Positions 31,149-42,482 of a stretch of 64,000 nucleotides of DNA are shown piece by piece (within the stretch, counting starts at the first letter, position 1; every line of letters begins with the position of its first letter). The translations under genes were made by a program, and so were the position numbers. The DNA comes from Proales similis (lineage: Eukaryota > Rotifera > Eurotatoria > Ploima > Proalidae). Location of the stretch: the NCBI GenBank assembly GCA_019059635.1, contig JAGVRJ010000006.1, forward strand, positions 310,001-374,000, in the 5' to 3' direction. The notes beneath the pieces are model-generated. The model was not told the DNA's origin. It saw nothing but the letters and a program-made list of their open reading frames with translations, and made no database searches.

Positions 31149-33899
31149 TTACCTCGGCATTGAGATGTTGACTATGGGCGAGCCCTCGTGCACAGAGCCG
31201 GCGTACTTTTTGTTCTTGCGCGAAGGCGAGAAGAGCTTGCGCAGACTGCCGCCGATCGTCGTCTTCTTCTCGACCGGCTCGGCCGTGCAGTTCAAGCGAC
31301 GCAGACTTGTGCTCTCGATTCGGTCGACGCCGGCGCCCAGCGAGTAGTTGTACATGCTCGGCGTGTCCGACTTGTCGCGCTTCTTGCCTTTCGTCTGACT
31401 CGAGCTCGATCGGGCGAACAAATTCTTCAGACTTCGACTTATCGAGCGCGCGCGTTTGCCATCGTCCAGACCGGCCGGCAGTTGGTTGTACGCATCGGCG
31501 CCAATATGACGAGAGCCGCTCACCGACCCGCTCGCCAACGGGTTCGGCTGGATGTGAAGGTAGTTGCGGTTAATGGTTCGGCTCACTGTTGACATTGGCG
31601 AGCTCGGACTAGCCGTGCCTGACTGCATGGCCGCTCCGCTGGGCACTACGTTCAGCATCTGCTTGCCTGCCAGACTGTTCATGTTGTCCGGCGAGAAGTA
31701 GGACTCGGCCGCCTGCTCTTGATCGGTTAAGATGGCCAAAGTGAACACGCAGGCCAGACACTTGCCCGATTTATGTCGCGCAGAGTCGACTGCTGATAGG
31801 GCGAGTCGTTCATGGAGCCGGCGTCTGGACTCATTCGATCGTCCTCCGTCCGATGGTAATGATGCGGCTCGTTTGTGCTTCGATAAGAAGCCTCGCTCCG
31901 CTTCGAGTTTGTGCTTCTTCGACTCGGCTTGCTCTCGATCGCCTCCTGGTTCGGATCGACAAACACAAACTAAAAGAACAATAATCGAACGTCTATACAC
32001 GCCCTTCTTCTCTTCTAGAGTGGCTACCTCGACTGTGATGGTGCCCGCCTTGGTGTGGCCGAATCGATGTAGTTGAATCACTCGTTTGTCCGGACTGGAC
32101 GAGCACAGGTCGGTGACAGGCACGGCCGCCTCGCCAATCAAATCGGCTATTGCAAACGATCAGACACGTGGTGAGGACAGCGAAAACGCAACAGCCTCTC
32201 ACCTCCGTAGTCCTTGGCCCGGTCGAACACTCCGAACGAGAGCTCTTCGGAGGCGGGCAGCACGTCAAAGCTCAACTGCTCGTTGCCGAGCGCATCGCTC
32301 TTGAGATCGACCAGATGCTTCTGCATCGGATAATCGAGCTCTATTACGCAATACGGCTCCTCGCAGCCTTCAAAGCGATCAGGGCTCGTTCGAACATGGC
32401 AGCGGCCGTTTCGACTTACTCGCCAAATTGCCGACGCGCAGCAATCTGATCCAAAGGCGCTTATCGCCCGCCTTTTGGTTTTGGCTGCTTATGTTCTGAA
32501 GGCTCTTGTCGATAATTGCCTTCACCACGTCCTCGTTGCCGCTCTTTTCCACTCTGGCCTTTGCCGCCGACGAGGCAAGGCTCTGATTGCCTTGACTCGT
32601 CTGCGCTATTTTCGCCGCCTCGTATCCCAGCGGCCCGGAGCTGGACACTTGTCCAGGATCGGCGTTTTTGCCAGCCGAGCTGGCGGCCAGAGTCAGTGGG
32701 CCCTTCTGGGGTCGCACCAACGGCTCCGGTTGTTGTACGCTGCTGAGCTCCATTCGACCTTCGGTTTTGAGAACCGCTTGCTTGAGCAGTTCGGCCACTT
32801 GCTGACGCAGGATGTTCTCAATCGACTTGTTCTAGTGAACAAACAGGTCAGACCCGCAGCTCTGTGTTGGAGAAGTGTGAAGTGTCAAACCTGTTCGACA
32901 GGCACGTCCACGTGAAGTTCTGATCGCCGATCGAGATGATAATGAACGCTGACTGCGCCGTTGGCCGCGTGGATCAGCTCGATCAAGAGTGAGCCGTAGA
33001 GCCGGACCGATTTAACAAGATGCTTCTTCTTCTTGAGTTCGAGCGACAAATCGACGCAGGGGAACTCAATGCCTCCTTTTAGAGTCTAGGAGCCGAATTC
33101 GCCTTAAATCGAGTCGGACGTGACGAGCGGTCGCATTTACCAGTCGCTCCTTTGACTCCGGAGAGCTGAAAAGCTCAAGTTGGCCCACAACCGGCGCTTT
33201 GGCATCCACGCGTTCCACGTGGACTTCATTCGGCTGGCTCGTTCGGCTTGTTGTTGCGCTCTGTTGCGGCAAAGGCAGAGGTTAGAATTGAGAATAGAGA
33301 GCGATCAACACACAGGGCCTGAGTGAACTGACCGATTTGGCGAGCGAGTTATTCAACAAGTTGACAAGTGAGCCGTTAAACAGTCGAGAGCATTGGGCAC
33401 TTGAAAAGTACCAGTTCACCAGAGTCTGCACTTGACCCGGCTGAATCTGGCGGTGGGCAAAAGTAGCAGAAGCAGCAGCAGCGCTGGCTGAGCGAGCGCT
33501 ACCAATGCTGCTGCTTTTGCCGCTAAACTGCTCCCAGAGCGAGCGGAAAAGGAGCGACACAAGGAGGCCGATGAGCGTGAACGCCACGTCAAAAGTCTTG
33601 AGGAGCACGTTGAGCAAGCGGTCGAGCGCTGTCGGGGCCTGAGTGCGACCGTTCGGCTGCTTGGCTCGTTTTGAGTGCTGCAGGTACTTTTGCACGCTCA
33701 GATAAGTGATCACGACGAGAAGAAGAAAGGACCAGGCGAAGAAGAGGTAGCTGGTCGAGGCGGCCAACTCGTCCGCTTCGACCAGGTCGGCGGCAGCGGG
33801 ACTCGAAACGGGCGCCGCGGGCTCCACGTCAGCCAGCAGCTCGGATGTTTCGATTTGGTCTGCGTCTACTTGACTGTAGTCCATTTGTGGTGGCTGCAT
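31149..33899 (-). CDS. C2CD2/TMEM24-like ER-plasma membrane lipid transfer protein
   Basis: About six exons. The N-terminal exon (33899 downwards) has an acidic leader, one transmembrane helix (FFAWSFLLLVVITYLSVQKYL), then LDRLLNVLLKTFDVAFTLIG and the start of an SMP-like lipid-binding region. Following exons give LTLKGGIEFPCVDLSLELKK and LRQQVAELLKQAVLKTEG. A C2 domain follows: KRLWIRLLRVGNLAS, CEEPYCVIELDYPMQKH, LSFGVFDRAKDYG, DLIGEAAVPVTDLC. The C-terminal ~200 residues are Ser-rich and polybasic (SLKNLFARSSSSQTKGKKRD), like the plasma-membrane-binding tail of TMEM24. Family members tether the ER to the plasma membrane and move phosphatidylinositol. The stop codon at the end (ATG CCG AGG TAA) overlaps a perfect GTAAGC donor, so a further small exon is possible. 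Confidence 0.8.
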
Positions 33900-34932
33900 T
33901 TAAAAGAGACGGCGAGCACCTCTGGCGGCTGTCGTTGATGACTCACCAGCGAGCATATCTAGAACACACGCTCGAGATTAATGAACCCAGCGTCGAGCGG
34001 TTTAATTTTCGTTCCGATCAAGCAATCGAGGCCCGGATCGAACAAAATCGAGCGCGGCTCATCATAAACGGCCTCATTGTGTGGACGGACTAGCATCGTC
34101 GGCCTAAATCAACTGCAACGAGCAACTGCTGCTGCTTCTTCTTCTGAATACCTCACGCTTACACACACACACACACAGACTAGCAATAAACAAGCGCAAG
34201 CGAGCGAGCGAGCGAGTGAGCAAACTGGCGATGGAAAGAGCAAATCAGAGCGCACACTCGGCTAGATAAAGAGCGTTAAAGATTATGCTTCGCACGCCGC
34301 CCTATGACGTAAGGCGCGCGATTGCGATGAGCAAGTTTTAGGTATCAATCAAGAATCCAATCAGGCGGCCGTGTTTGCCCTAATGACGATTCTGCTCGAT
34401 CCGGTTCGGCCTGATTCGAGAGATTATGGCCAACTGCAGCAGCAGCAGCTTCTTATTGCCTCAACGTGTGTGTGTGTGTGTGTGTGTGCTCTAAGGCGGC
34501 TCTTCCCCATCCGGCGCTAAACACTCCGGCACTCGTTTCGCTTCTTACTTTGCCTCGCCTTTAATTCGATTGCTTCGATTTCTCGCTGCTATTAAAGAGG
34601 TTCATTTAAAGGAGCGAGTCTGCACCGATCGAATATCAACGCCGCCAGCGTTTCATTCGTCGCTCAACTGGCGAGTAAATCGGCTCTTGGCAAACAACCA
34701 GTCCATGCACTCGCTTGGACGGCCGACGAGCGTCTAGAATGCAAGTGAGAACTGTGCCTCGCATAGAGGTCGAGTCGATAAAAACGGCCAGACTGGGAGC
34801 ACAAAAATACGACTCGACGGCTTTAAAGGCGCAGTTGGGCACATATTTTATTTTGAGCGTGATTCGGCCAGTAGTACTACTAGTAGTACTCGTTAAATAA
34901 CTCTCGTCTAATCGGCGGCCAAGCAACTGCAG
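33900..34932. other. intergenic spacer with microsatellites
   Basis: Contains an (AC)n run near 34160, GCGA repeats near 34200 and a (GT)n run at 34466-34488. A minus-strand AATAAA near 34850 belongs to the upstream membrane-protein gene. A 96-codon minus-strand frame at 34636-34926 does not join in frame to the preceding exon by any consensus splice I tested, so I leave it uncalled. Confidence 0.5.
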
Positions 34933-36090
34933 TTAATGTTCACTTACATTGGGCGGGGTCCGGTCAAGCTGCGGCTGCTGCTGAAGTAGCTTGTTGATCG
35001 AGCGAGCGTTCAACAGCGGCGGCGAAGCGCATCGAGCAAATATCCAATTTATTAAATGATGCGCCTGATAAACAAGCTGCTGGCCGCGGTCAGGTTGGCT
35101 GCACGATGCCGAGCCGGTTTGAATGAATGCGCTGTCTGGACTGGCGCAGCTCACCTCGAACAGCTCGTCGTCATTAAGCCGATCGCTGATCAAATGCAGC
35201 TGATCGGCCGAGTACGAGCTGGATACAGCTTCGATCGGCGCTCGTCGTCGTCGTCTGATCTCTTTTTGCTTGTTGTTGGCACAGCTGCTGCTGCTCGGGG
35301 CCGCACACTCAGCAGTGTCTGCGACTCTCTGAACTTGTGTTGGCGAGCTCGCTTCTGCCTTCTGACTGGCAGCACTGGCTTCAGCGCACACTTGCACAAG
35401 TCCGGCACTCTTCATCAGGGCGAACACGAGCAACCAGAGCGAAGCGGCAATAAACGGCGCTCGTAGCCACGTCCAAATGGAGTGAAATGGCGACGCGGCT
35501 TCGCTTCCACTTGTCATTTGCATGCTCTTGTCGCTTTGAGTGCTCTTGTTTGTTTGAACTAGCGGGCAAATATCCGGCTCGATGACGATTTGTTTGAATT
35601 TCTCAACAGAGCAAGCCGGCCTGGATGAGAAGGCTGCTGACGACAATCGATCTGGGTCTGATTTGACTGGCGCGATTGTTGACAATTGAGCTCTCTGTTC
35701 GACGACAGCCTGGTGCATTGACGAGCAGACAAACAGACGACTGATTGCGAGGTAGATGACCAACGTCAGAAGGACGAGCAGGCCAGCTCTGATTGCAAAG
35801 CTCTTTGGCGCAGTGCGCACTGATTGGCGGTGACGCGCGATCAAGTCGATCAGATTGTGCTCGAGCACGAGATAGACGACGATGGCCAGCAGCAGGCCGA
35901 TGATAGAGCACTCGACCGGACGAGGCAGGAGAGTGCATGTGACAAACCGCTTTAGCTCCAGCTCCACTCTGCTCAGACTGTACATGGTGGCAAAGAAGCC
36001 GAACACTGTCGGAATGCGCCGCTTGGTCGCGTAGCTCATGTTGGCCAGCTCGCCGACCAGGCCGCCCAACGCGTTCAACAGCGCGTTCAT
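34933..36090 (-). CDS. multi-pass membrane protein, orphan
   Basis: Uninterrupted frame of 385 residues from Met 36090 (MNALLNALGGLVGELANM). Hydrophobic helices occur at VECSIIGLLLAIVVYLVL, FAIRAGLLVLLTLVIYLAIS and FIAASLWLLVFALMKSAGL. Between the second and third is a Ser/Thr-rich loop, and after the third a long polar region with a basic stretch (EIRRRRRAPIEAV). I recognise no family. The final codons (PNVSEH stop) contain a GTAAGT, which could instead be a donor, but a poly(A) signal lies ~80 nt downstream, so I keep the stop. An upstream exon is possible. Confidence 0.55.
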   Translation of the reverse strand: MNALLNALGGLVGELANMSYATKRRIPTVFGFFATMYSLSRVELELKRFVTCTLLPRPVECSIIGLLLAIVVYLVLEHNLIDLIARHRQSVRTAPKSFAIRAGLLVLLTLVIYLAISRLFVCSSMHQAVVEQRAQLSTIAPVKSDPDRLSSAAFSSRPACSVEKFKQIVIEPDICPLVQTNKSTQSDKSMQMTSGSEAASPFHSIWTWLRAPFIAASLWLLVFALMKSAGLVQVCAEASAASQKAEASSPTQVQRVADTAECAAPSSSSCANNKQKEIRRRRRAPIEAVSSSYSADQLHLISDRLNDDELFEVSCASPDSAFIQTGSASCSQPDRGQQLVYQAHHLINWIFARCASPPLLNARSINKLLQQQPQLDRTPPNVSEH

Positions 36091-37647
36091 GATGCTCGGT
36101 TGTGCTCGACTGATTCACCGACGATCTGATTCACCTACGAGCTGATTCACCGACAAATTGATTTGAGCGAACTTTCTCTCGCTTGGGTCGATTATGCGCG
36201 CCAGCTCCGGGTGCGATTGGCAAGCGGCAGTTGAACGCTTCACTGAAATAAAACTGAGACGCACCTGGCTCGCTCGGCAGCGTCGATTTGTGTGCGCTAG
36301 ATACGACGATGATTGGCCTCGAGCGTATACACAATAGCTCGCATTAAACTCAATTCGCTTCTATCGCTTGCTCTGTTTATTGCCAATTCTGCCCGCCGCG
36401 CCCAGAGTGTCGTTCTCGAGTGCTACCGAGTGCGTTTGTGCGGCTATTTCGTGCGTGAAAGCGAAAAGGCGTTAGCTAAAATCCGTTAGCTAGTTGCAGT
36501 ATGCGGTCGCTTTTCCGCTCTCGCCTCCTCTTGTCACCACCGTCATTGTAGTCGCTGTTTTGATCATTATTGGGTCCGATTATCTAAAACAAGAGTCCGA
36601 AGCTGCGTTAGCTCGTCCAGCGATTCAAACAAATGCCGGCATTGTCTGCTCGTCGAACTGAGCCACTCCATATTTAGATATTTAGATTGACAAATTTAGA
36701 TTGAACAGCAAAATTGAACAGGAAAACGGCTGATTGCTGAGCGAGTGAGCGAAAAGTCAAAGATGCAAATGCAGAAAGGCTCAGTTTTGACTGAGTTTGT
36801 CGACCCCTTTGACTCAATCCAGGTTAACACAGATTAAGAGGCTTAAATTTCGGAGCGTGCTACAAAGCCGAATCAGAGCAGCGAAATTGCGAATGCGGGC
36901 AATTTGAAATGCATCTTAGCGGCGGCGGCGGCTTCACCATCAGCTTTGAATAAGAATTGAAGAAAAAAGAAAAGACGAACGATAAGCGGCGAGGGAGAGA
37001 AAAAGGGAAAGCAGGAGCAGTGATTATGCGCCGAGTTGAAGCGAAGGCTGACAATGGACAGCCAGCGTGGATGATAATAACTACTTCAAACAATCATTAC
37101 ATAGAGTAAATAGATTGAATTGCGGACGCAGACAAACGCTCTCGGGGAGACAAGGCTTGAGCAAGCAGATAGAGGCGCCTTCAGGAGCGGAGCGCGAGCC
37201 AACACAGTCGGCAGCAGGGTCAAAGGCGCCAAGAGCGCCCTAACTAATCGAATTAATTAAACGCATGAGCAGCGACTTGAAGACTCAATCGAATATGCTA
37301 ATTGCGAGCGAGCCAGTGATTTACTGTTTGCTTGTCGCCCCGATCGCACATTTTGACGCTGGGACTGAAGCCGGCTGCTCGACGCACCTGGCCCTTTCGC
37401 CGCTCCCAACCTCTCGCCAGCGCTCTTGTTTCAATATTTCATCCGGCCGCGTAGCCCCTTTGTCACCGCATATGAAAGCTCGGCTCGTTCATTCGTCAAG
37501 CTACTGACCGAGTGGAGCATTTCGTGTTGGAAATAAATTATTCACCATGGAATCTGGTTCCTAGTCAACCGGCGCTGGGCCGTGTTTGCTCTCTAAACCA
37601 CAAGGACGAAGAGGACTCTGACTGAGCTCAGCCAAGAACCAAGAAGG
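36091..37647. other. 1.5-kb gene-free stretch
   Basis: I find no coding exon with family similarity or clear splice signals. The left end is the 5' flank of the membrane-protein gene. The remainder includes AG-rich and AT-rich segments without obvious repeats. It may hold regulatory DNA or a non-coding transcript, neither of which can be shown here. Confidence 0.45.
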
Positions 37648-37899
37648 CTAGAAATGGCTTGTTACCTCAAGGCCGCCCAACATGGTCGGAAGTGAGCGCG
37701 TTAAGTAACAACCACAGACGAGGAACGCATTCAGCTCGACGCCACGAGAATCTTTAATCTGGAAATGAATTTCGTGCTCAGAAGCGCCGATCTCACTCAA
37801 GCCCGTTGCATCACCATCGTCATTGTCTCCCCCTTCATTGTCGTCCCAATCTTGGCCAAATATTGCGCCGCTGCAAAGGCGATTAGCATTTCGGTGCAA
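37648..37899 (-). CDS. possible exon of an unidentified gene
   Basis: A minus-strand frame encodes IFGQDWDDNEGGDNDDGDA, an acidic segment, followed by HFQIKDSRGVELNAFLVCGC and a CTTGAG|GTAACA donor-like end near 37668. An acceptor-like CAG precedes IKDSRG. Composition looks protein-like, but there is no recognisable domain and no confident start. Low confidence. Confidence 0.25.
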   Translation of the reverse strand: MHRNANRLCSGAIFGQDWDDNEGGDNDDGDATGLSEIGASEHEIHFQIKDSRGVELNAFLVCGCYLTRSLPTMLGGLEVTSHF

Positions 37900-38138
37900 T
37901 TCGACTTAAGCGGCGTCTAATGCACGCTCTCTGAATAGAGCTCTTTGAAGAGAAGGCTTTTAGTCGGATTTCACTTTGCGCCCAATTAAAGCCTGCAGCG
38001 ACCGTTTCAAGTCAAAGGTTACTCGAGCCCAACTCTCTTTTAAATTTGCTTTCTTTTCGCCTTTATTCAAATCACTACAAGAGACCGCTCATCGCACACA
38101 CACTCTCTCTCTGGCTCATGCTCGCCCGTTCTCTTGGT

Positions 38139-39390
38139 TCACGCGTTTTGGACATAGTAGTAGCTCTTGGCCAGGTTCGAACCGCCCGAGTAGTAGTTGG
38201 CCGGCCGCACGTAGTAGTACGTGTTCTGGCGGTCGATGGGCCGAACCGCCTGTGGCCGGTTGTAAGTGTAGTAGGTGGTTGTGCCGCTGGTCGGCTGAAT
38301 CTTGTGCCGCTCGACCGTGGTTGTAATCTTGGTGCGGCTCGGAGTGGCTTCGACCGCCTTAAAGCTCAATGAGGCCGGCTTGGCCTCGTTCACAGTGTAG
38401 TAGCTGTAGTCGGCCGGCAAGGACACTGCGTCAGTCTGGCTGTCAGTATTTTGCTTTCAAGCGAACACAAAACAACTCACCTTTGGGCTCGTGGTACTTG
38501 TACAAGTAGCCCGTCTGCGGCCGGTACTTGGGCACGTGTGGCAACTTGCTGCGCGAGCGAGTCAGCAGCTCGGCCCGTTGCTCGTGAGTCCGCGTGTAGT
38601 CGTTGGCACCGGTCGGGATCCAGGGCGGACGATCGGCGAGCGAGGTGGCGCAGCGACGTGTCCTTTCGGCCGACTTGCTCCTCCAGCCGGCCAGCTCTGA
38701 CGGTGGCAGTGTCGTCCTGCTCTCAATCAAGTTTATCTCGTATTTGTTCTTTGGCCTCTCGAACGCGTTTGTCTCGTCGTCTACTTCGACACTGTACGAG
38801 TGGCCGTGGTCGAATCGCCGCCGCCCCTCTCTGTATTGGCGATCAGCGCCCGGCTCCAAATTCAACTCCTTGCGGATCAGTTTTATCTTTTGCTCGAGAG
38901 TGAGCTCGTCTTGGTCGCGGCCGTAATGATGATGGTAGTGGTGGTGCACGTCAATGCCTTCTTGCTCTTCGGCCGCTCTGACTGCGTCGTGCAGACTCTC
39001 AATCGAATGGCGCATGTCCTTTACCTGCTCGCTCAGCGTCTTCTTCTTCTCCTGCGTCTCGTGAAGGCGCAGATGCTGCTGAATTTTCTGCTCGAGCAGC
39101 TCGTCCAATTTGAGCTCGGCCTGGCTGCTCTGGCTGGCGGCCGCGTTCTTCAGGCCAACGAGCGGGAGAGCGGCATTGAAGACGGGCGCGGTCACTCTCG
39201 GCTCGTAGACGATGGCCGGCGACTGCACCACATACGGCGAGTAGGCCAGCACGGGCGCGTAGGCCGGCACAGTTACATTCGCTGGCACAGTGAACATTGC
39301 TCGGTTGCTGTTTGATTGTGAGCCGCGATTTACGCAATTTGCCCGATTGTGTTTTGTTGCGTTGCCCCCAGATACCGCAACTTGGCTCAT
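38139..39390 (-). CDS. orphan protein with His-rich coiled-coil centre and Tyr-rich tail
   Basis: Two exons. Exon 1 runs from Met 39390 (MSQVAVSGGNATKH) to a GTGAGT donor after YHEPK, and exon 2 ends at 38139. The protein is about 400 residues. Regions: an Ala/Pro/Val-rich start with repeated PAYAPVLAYSPYVV; a helical segment (LDELLEQKIQQHLRLHETQE); a His cluster (IDVHHHYHHHYGRDQDEL); a charged segment; and a Tyr/Thr-rich C-terminus (TTTYYTYNRPQ, YYYVRPANYYSGG). There is no signal peptide or membrane helix. It may be a cytoskeletal or ciliary-associated structural protein, but that is a guess from composition; the family is unknown. Confidence 0.65.
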
Positions 39391-39705
39391 TTTGCGCCCT
39401 ATTATGTAAGAGCAAGCAGCCTCGTAGTCGACGTTGAACAATGCAACTCAAAGCGCTCTCTGTCAACTTGGCCGCACGTAAGCACAACGAACCCGTCCAA
39501 ACTCGCCTCCTTGCCGCTGTCTCTCTCTCTCTCCCCCTGCCTCTCTCGCTTTGCAGCCTCACACAGGCACCTTCAACACAGGCGACATAAAAAGACAAGA
39601 AATTCAATATTTTCTTTTCGCCGCGTTTATTTGCCTCGCTCGTCAGAATGGAGTTCAAAATCCCAGTGCCAGTCGATCTTGCTGCACGTCTGGGCGGGAG
39701 GACAG

Positions 39706-40131
39706 CTAGCGGCCGATTCTCTGCACGCTCCACTCGGTCTGGCAAAGGGGACACTGATTTCGACTCTTGATCCACTGAGACATGCAGCAGTTGTGAAACG
39801 AATGGTTGCACTCGCCCCAAACGACTTTGTTTTTTGAAAATAAAATTTGAACGCGCGTCCGAGGGGTGAAGATCAACCCTTACCAACACAGTCGTCGGCC
39901 CTGCTGTCCAGCTGGCATCTGAGGCAAGAGTCTGAGGGGCGAAAATCGGTCAAGAGCCGAGTGTCGTCCGAGGCAGGGCAGCCTACCCATGAGAGATGTG
40001 CGGCAAATGGCACAGACGTCGCAGTCAACGTCCCAGCTCCACATGGCCACCAGGTTCCATCGTTTGAGCTCGAACGGCGCCTGTTGAGTTTTGTTGACGT
40101 CGAGCGGACAGTTGCTGCTGTTCTCGGCCAT
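39706..40131 (-). CDS. RING-box protein 2 (RBX2/RNF7/SAG), cullin-RING ligase subunit
   Basis: Three exons (39987-40131, 39884-39931, 39706-39824) with 55- and 59-nt introns encode about 103 residues. It has FELKRWNLVAMWSWDVDCDV for cullin docking, and then the RING-H2: CAICRTSLM, CLRCQLDSRADDCVVVWGEC, NHSFHNCCMSQWIKSRNQCP, LCQTEWSVQRIGR. All zinc ligands of the family are present. The C-terminus (WSVQRIGR) and the extra Cys/His loop match RBX2/RNF7 rather than RBX1. It recruits E2 to cullin-5-type ubiquitin ligases. Complete, with the usual length. Confidence 0.95.
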
Positions 40132-40556
40132 AATGCTGTCGGCAGACGAGCCAGTTGACGCGCCGATCTGACGCTCAGAGCATCTAGTTTGATCGATAGA
40201 TTGAGCCGGGCTCCGTGTTCATCAATAATGATAATTGAGGCAAATATTATTATAAATTTTTCGTATTTGGCGGCCCGCTCGGCGGCGGCGGTGGTGGTGG
40301 CGGCTCCACTGACGAACCAGAGTAGGCGAAATGGGCGGGCGAGAGACGCGAGTGCAAGAGCAGAGAGGGAGAGAGAGAGAGAGAGCGAATGGGTTCGGCA
40401 GCATCGCTCGATATTTGCAAGAGTGAGTCGATAATTTATGTAAATTTGGAAACCACTTCGTCTCGTCTGAAGTTCATCATTGGCGGGGAGGGCCTCAGTC
40501 AAACAGGCAGTTGATAATCGCAAATCGAGGTCCGGGCCAGAGAGTTTGCTCGCACG

Positions 40557-41528
40557 ATGCTCGAGTGGTCGTACAGTGGCGTCAACTTCAGCCTCTACGG
40601 CAACGGAGGCGCGCAATGCGTCGAGTATTTAAGTCAAACGCAAATAGCGCTCGAGACGTTTTTCCTTCTGGTTATATCGTTCTCGTTCGAGATCCTCTAT
40701 CCGTGGAAGCGCTTTGTCAGCAACTACGAGCCCAACTTGTTCCTGCGCGAGCGGTTCGGCAGAAAGCTTCTGCTCGCCGCGCTCTGTCTCATCTGGGGCA
40801 TTGAGATCGGCTACAAGCTCTCCACTCGCCAGCTCATCTTCATCCTCAACCCCTGTCATGTAGTCACCTTTTTCCAGGTTTGTCGAGCTCGGCCCGCCAC
40901 ACATGGCACTTTTTCTTACTCTCTCTCTGTGTCCATCTGGCCGTGTTTAGATCATTTTGCTCATTTCGCCTCCTCGTCGATGGCTGCATTTTCTGTTTCG
41001 AATTCAGACCTACTGGGTGAGCGGCGCCACCCTGGCCATCCTATTCCCGGTTCTAAACACCCGAACGGTAACTACTTGAAGCCTGCACTCAAACAGCCGC
41101 TCTCATTTGATTTTTGAGAAAAGCTGCCGTTCGAACAGGCCTCCTACTACATTCATCACTTTCTGATGCTGATCGTGCCGTTCTATCTGATGCGGCTGGG
41201 CGGCATCTACAACATGGAGCCGCTGAGCACGTTGCACTGGGCGTTCATGTCAATCGGCTTCATGCGGCTCTATCACTACATTGTGCTGCAGCCGATCAGC
41301 ATGGCGACCGAAGTGAACCTCAACTCGATCCTGTGCCCGGCCATATCCGACCCGTTCAAGGGCCAGTGGTTTCGTCTATGGGCCAACCTGCACCAGACCT
41401 TCTTCATCATGCTCCACGGCAAGATCTACTGCGTTCTGGGCAAGCTGTTCTTTGCGCCCAAAGAAGAGCAAAAGCTCGCCGAGCTCTCCTATCTCAGACA
41501 AATGCAGCAGCTTCACAAGGCACATTAG
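40557..41528 (+). CDS. TMEM164: TMEM164 homologue
   Basis: Exons 40557-40877, 40951-41067 and 41125-41528 give about 280 residues. Family signatures: YGNGGAQCVEYLS near the start, LLLAALCLIWGIEIGYKLST, FILNPCHVVTFFQ, ATLAILFPVLNTRT joined to LPFEQASYYIHHFLML, EPLSTLHWAFMSIGF, VTEVNLN-type TEVNLNSILCPAISDPFKGQ, and NLHQTFFIMLHGK. TMEM164 is a multi-pass acyltransferase-like membrane protein, linked in vertebrates to C20:4 ether phospholipid synthesis and ferroptosis. The NPCH motif provides the conserved Cys-His pair. The gene is complete. Its start lies close to the divergent RBX2 gene, so the ~425-bp interval is a shared promoter. Confidence 0.93.
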
Positions 41529-41702
41529 CTGCATTCGATTCGCTTTGCTTTTACGTGTTCTCGTCCCTCAAATACGAGGCCTCATGTGCTAGTTGGCTCG
41601 ATCTCCTCTTTATTCTATCTGCCGCCACACTGTTCAACCGTTTGCGAATAAAATGAATTTGCGAAATAAAGTGAGAAAAAGTTGACGAGCGAACGAAGAG
41701 AG

Positions 41703-42482
41703 CTATTTTAGCCGCTGCTGGCTCGAGATCATGAGCTGCTGCTGGATTTGCTTCAGATCGTTGATATTGAGCGCTCTGGGCGAGCTGGCCGCGTCTGGCT
41801 GAAGCTTTTTCAAGCGGCTCTTGAAACTTTGCTGAAATCTCTTCTCGAACGGCGACTCGACCCGTTGATCAAATCGGCCCGCTCGGAACTGACTGCCGCC
41901 GAATTTCAGATCGTTCGTCTTGCTCAGGGCCGGATCGACCAGGTCCACGCTTCTGACCGAACGCGCACTCGCCAGCTGACGTTGGTCGTTGTTCGCTTTC
42001 AATTGGGCCAGCTTGGCCTGCCGCTTCTTCTGAAAAGACACTTCCCACGGCAGCTTAAGGTTGGGATCGAAGCGGCCCACTTTGAACTGATCGCCGACAT
42101 ACTTGAGCTCGTTTACCGACTGAAGGTAAGGATCGACACTGCGCGCCATCGACACCGAGCGGCTCATTCGGCCCTGACGAGGCGTTGCCGTCGATTTTAG
42201 CGAGATCGACGACGCCCGGCCTGCTTCGGTTTGGGCCAAATCGCCCTTTTCTTCGTCGTTCTCTTTATCGGCTGCAGGCGTTCGCCCTCCATTGTCGTCG
42301 CTCTCCGCTTGCGCTCGATCTCCGCCGTTCTCCTCTACTTGCTCGTCCTGCTTACGGCCGGTGGCCGCCGTCTTTTCCTCGTCGCTCAACGCGTTCAGTT
42401 CGCTCTCGGCTCCACTTTCCTCATCGCTGCTCATTTGCTCTCCGTCTTGTTCTGTTCGGGTCCGCTCTTCGATCTCCTCCAT
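41703..42482 (-). CDS. acidic orphan protein with an internal duplicated basic motif
   Basis: Single frame of 259 residues from Met 42482. The N-terminal ~95 residues are highly acidic and Ser-rich (TEQDGEQMSSDEESGAESEL). The C-terminal half contains two related units of ~50 residues: SVDPYLQSVNELKYVGDQFK..GRFD..LPWEVSFQKK and SVDLVDPALSKTNDLKFGGS..GRFD..SPFEKRFQQ, each preceded by an Arg/Ser segment. There is no membrane part. It converges tail-to-tail with TMEM164 (175 bp apart). The family is not recognised. An intracellular, phosphorylated scaffold is plausible but unsupported. Confidence 0.6.
   Translation of the reverse strand: MEEIEERTRTEQDGEQMSSDEESGAESELNALSDEEKTAATGRKQDEQVEENGGDRAQAESDDNGGRTPAADKENDEEKGDLAQTEAGRASSISLKSTATPRQGRMSRSVSMARSVDPYLQSVNELKYVGDQFKVGRFDPNLKLPWEVSFQKKRQAKLAQLKANNDQRQLASARSVRSVDLVDPALSKTNDLKFGGSQFRAGRFDQRVESPFEKRFQQSFKSRLKKLQPDAASSPRALNINDLKQIQQQLMISSQQRLK

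Noticed and set aside
34636..34926. Extra downstream exon for the multi-pass membrane orphan
   Set aside because: No consensus splice gives an in-frame join, and a poly(A) signal already follows the proximal stop.
39873..40616. 247-codon minus-strand frame across the RBX2 exons
   Set aside because: It is a different frame running over RBX2 exons and introns; the RBX2 model with RING zinc ligands explains the region.
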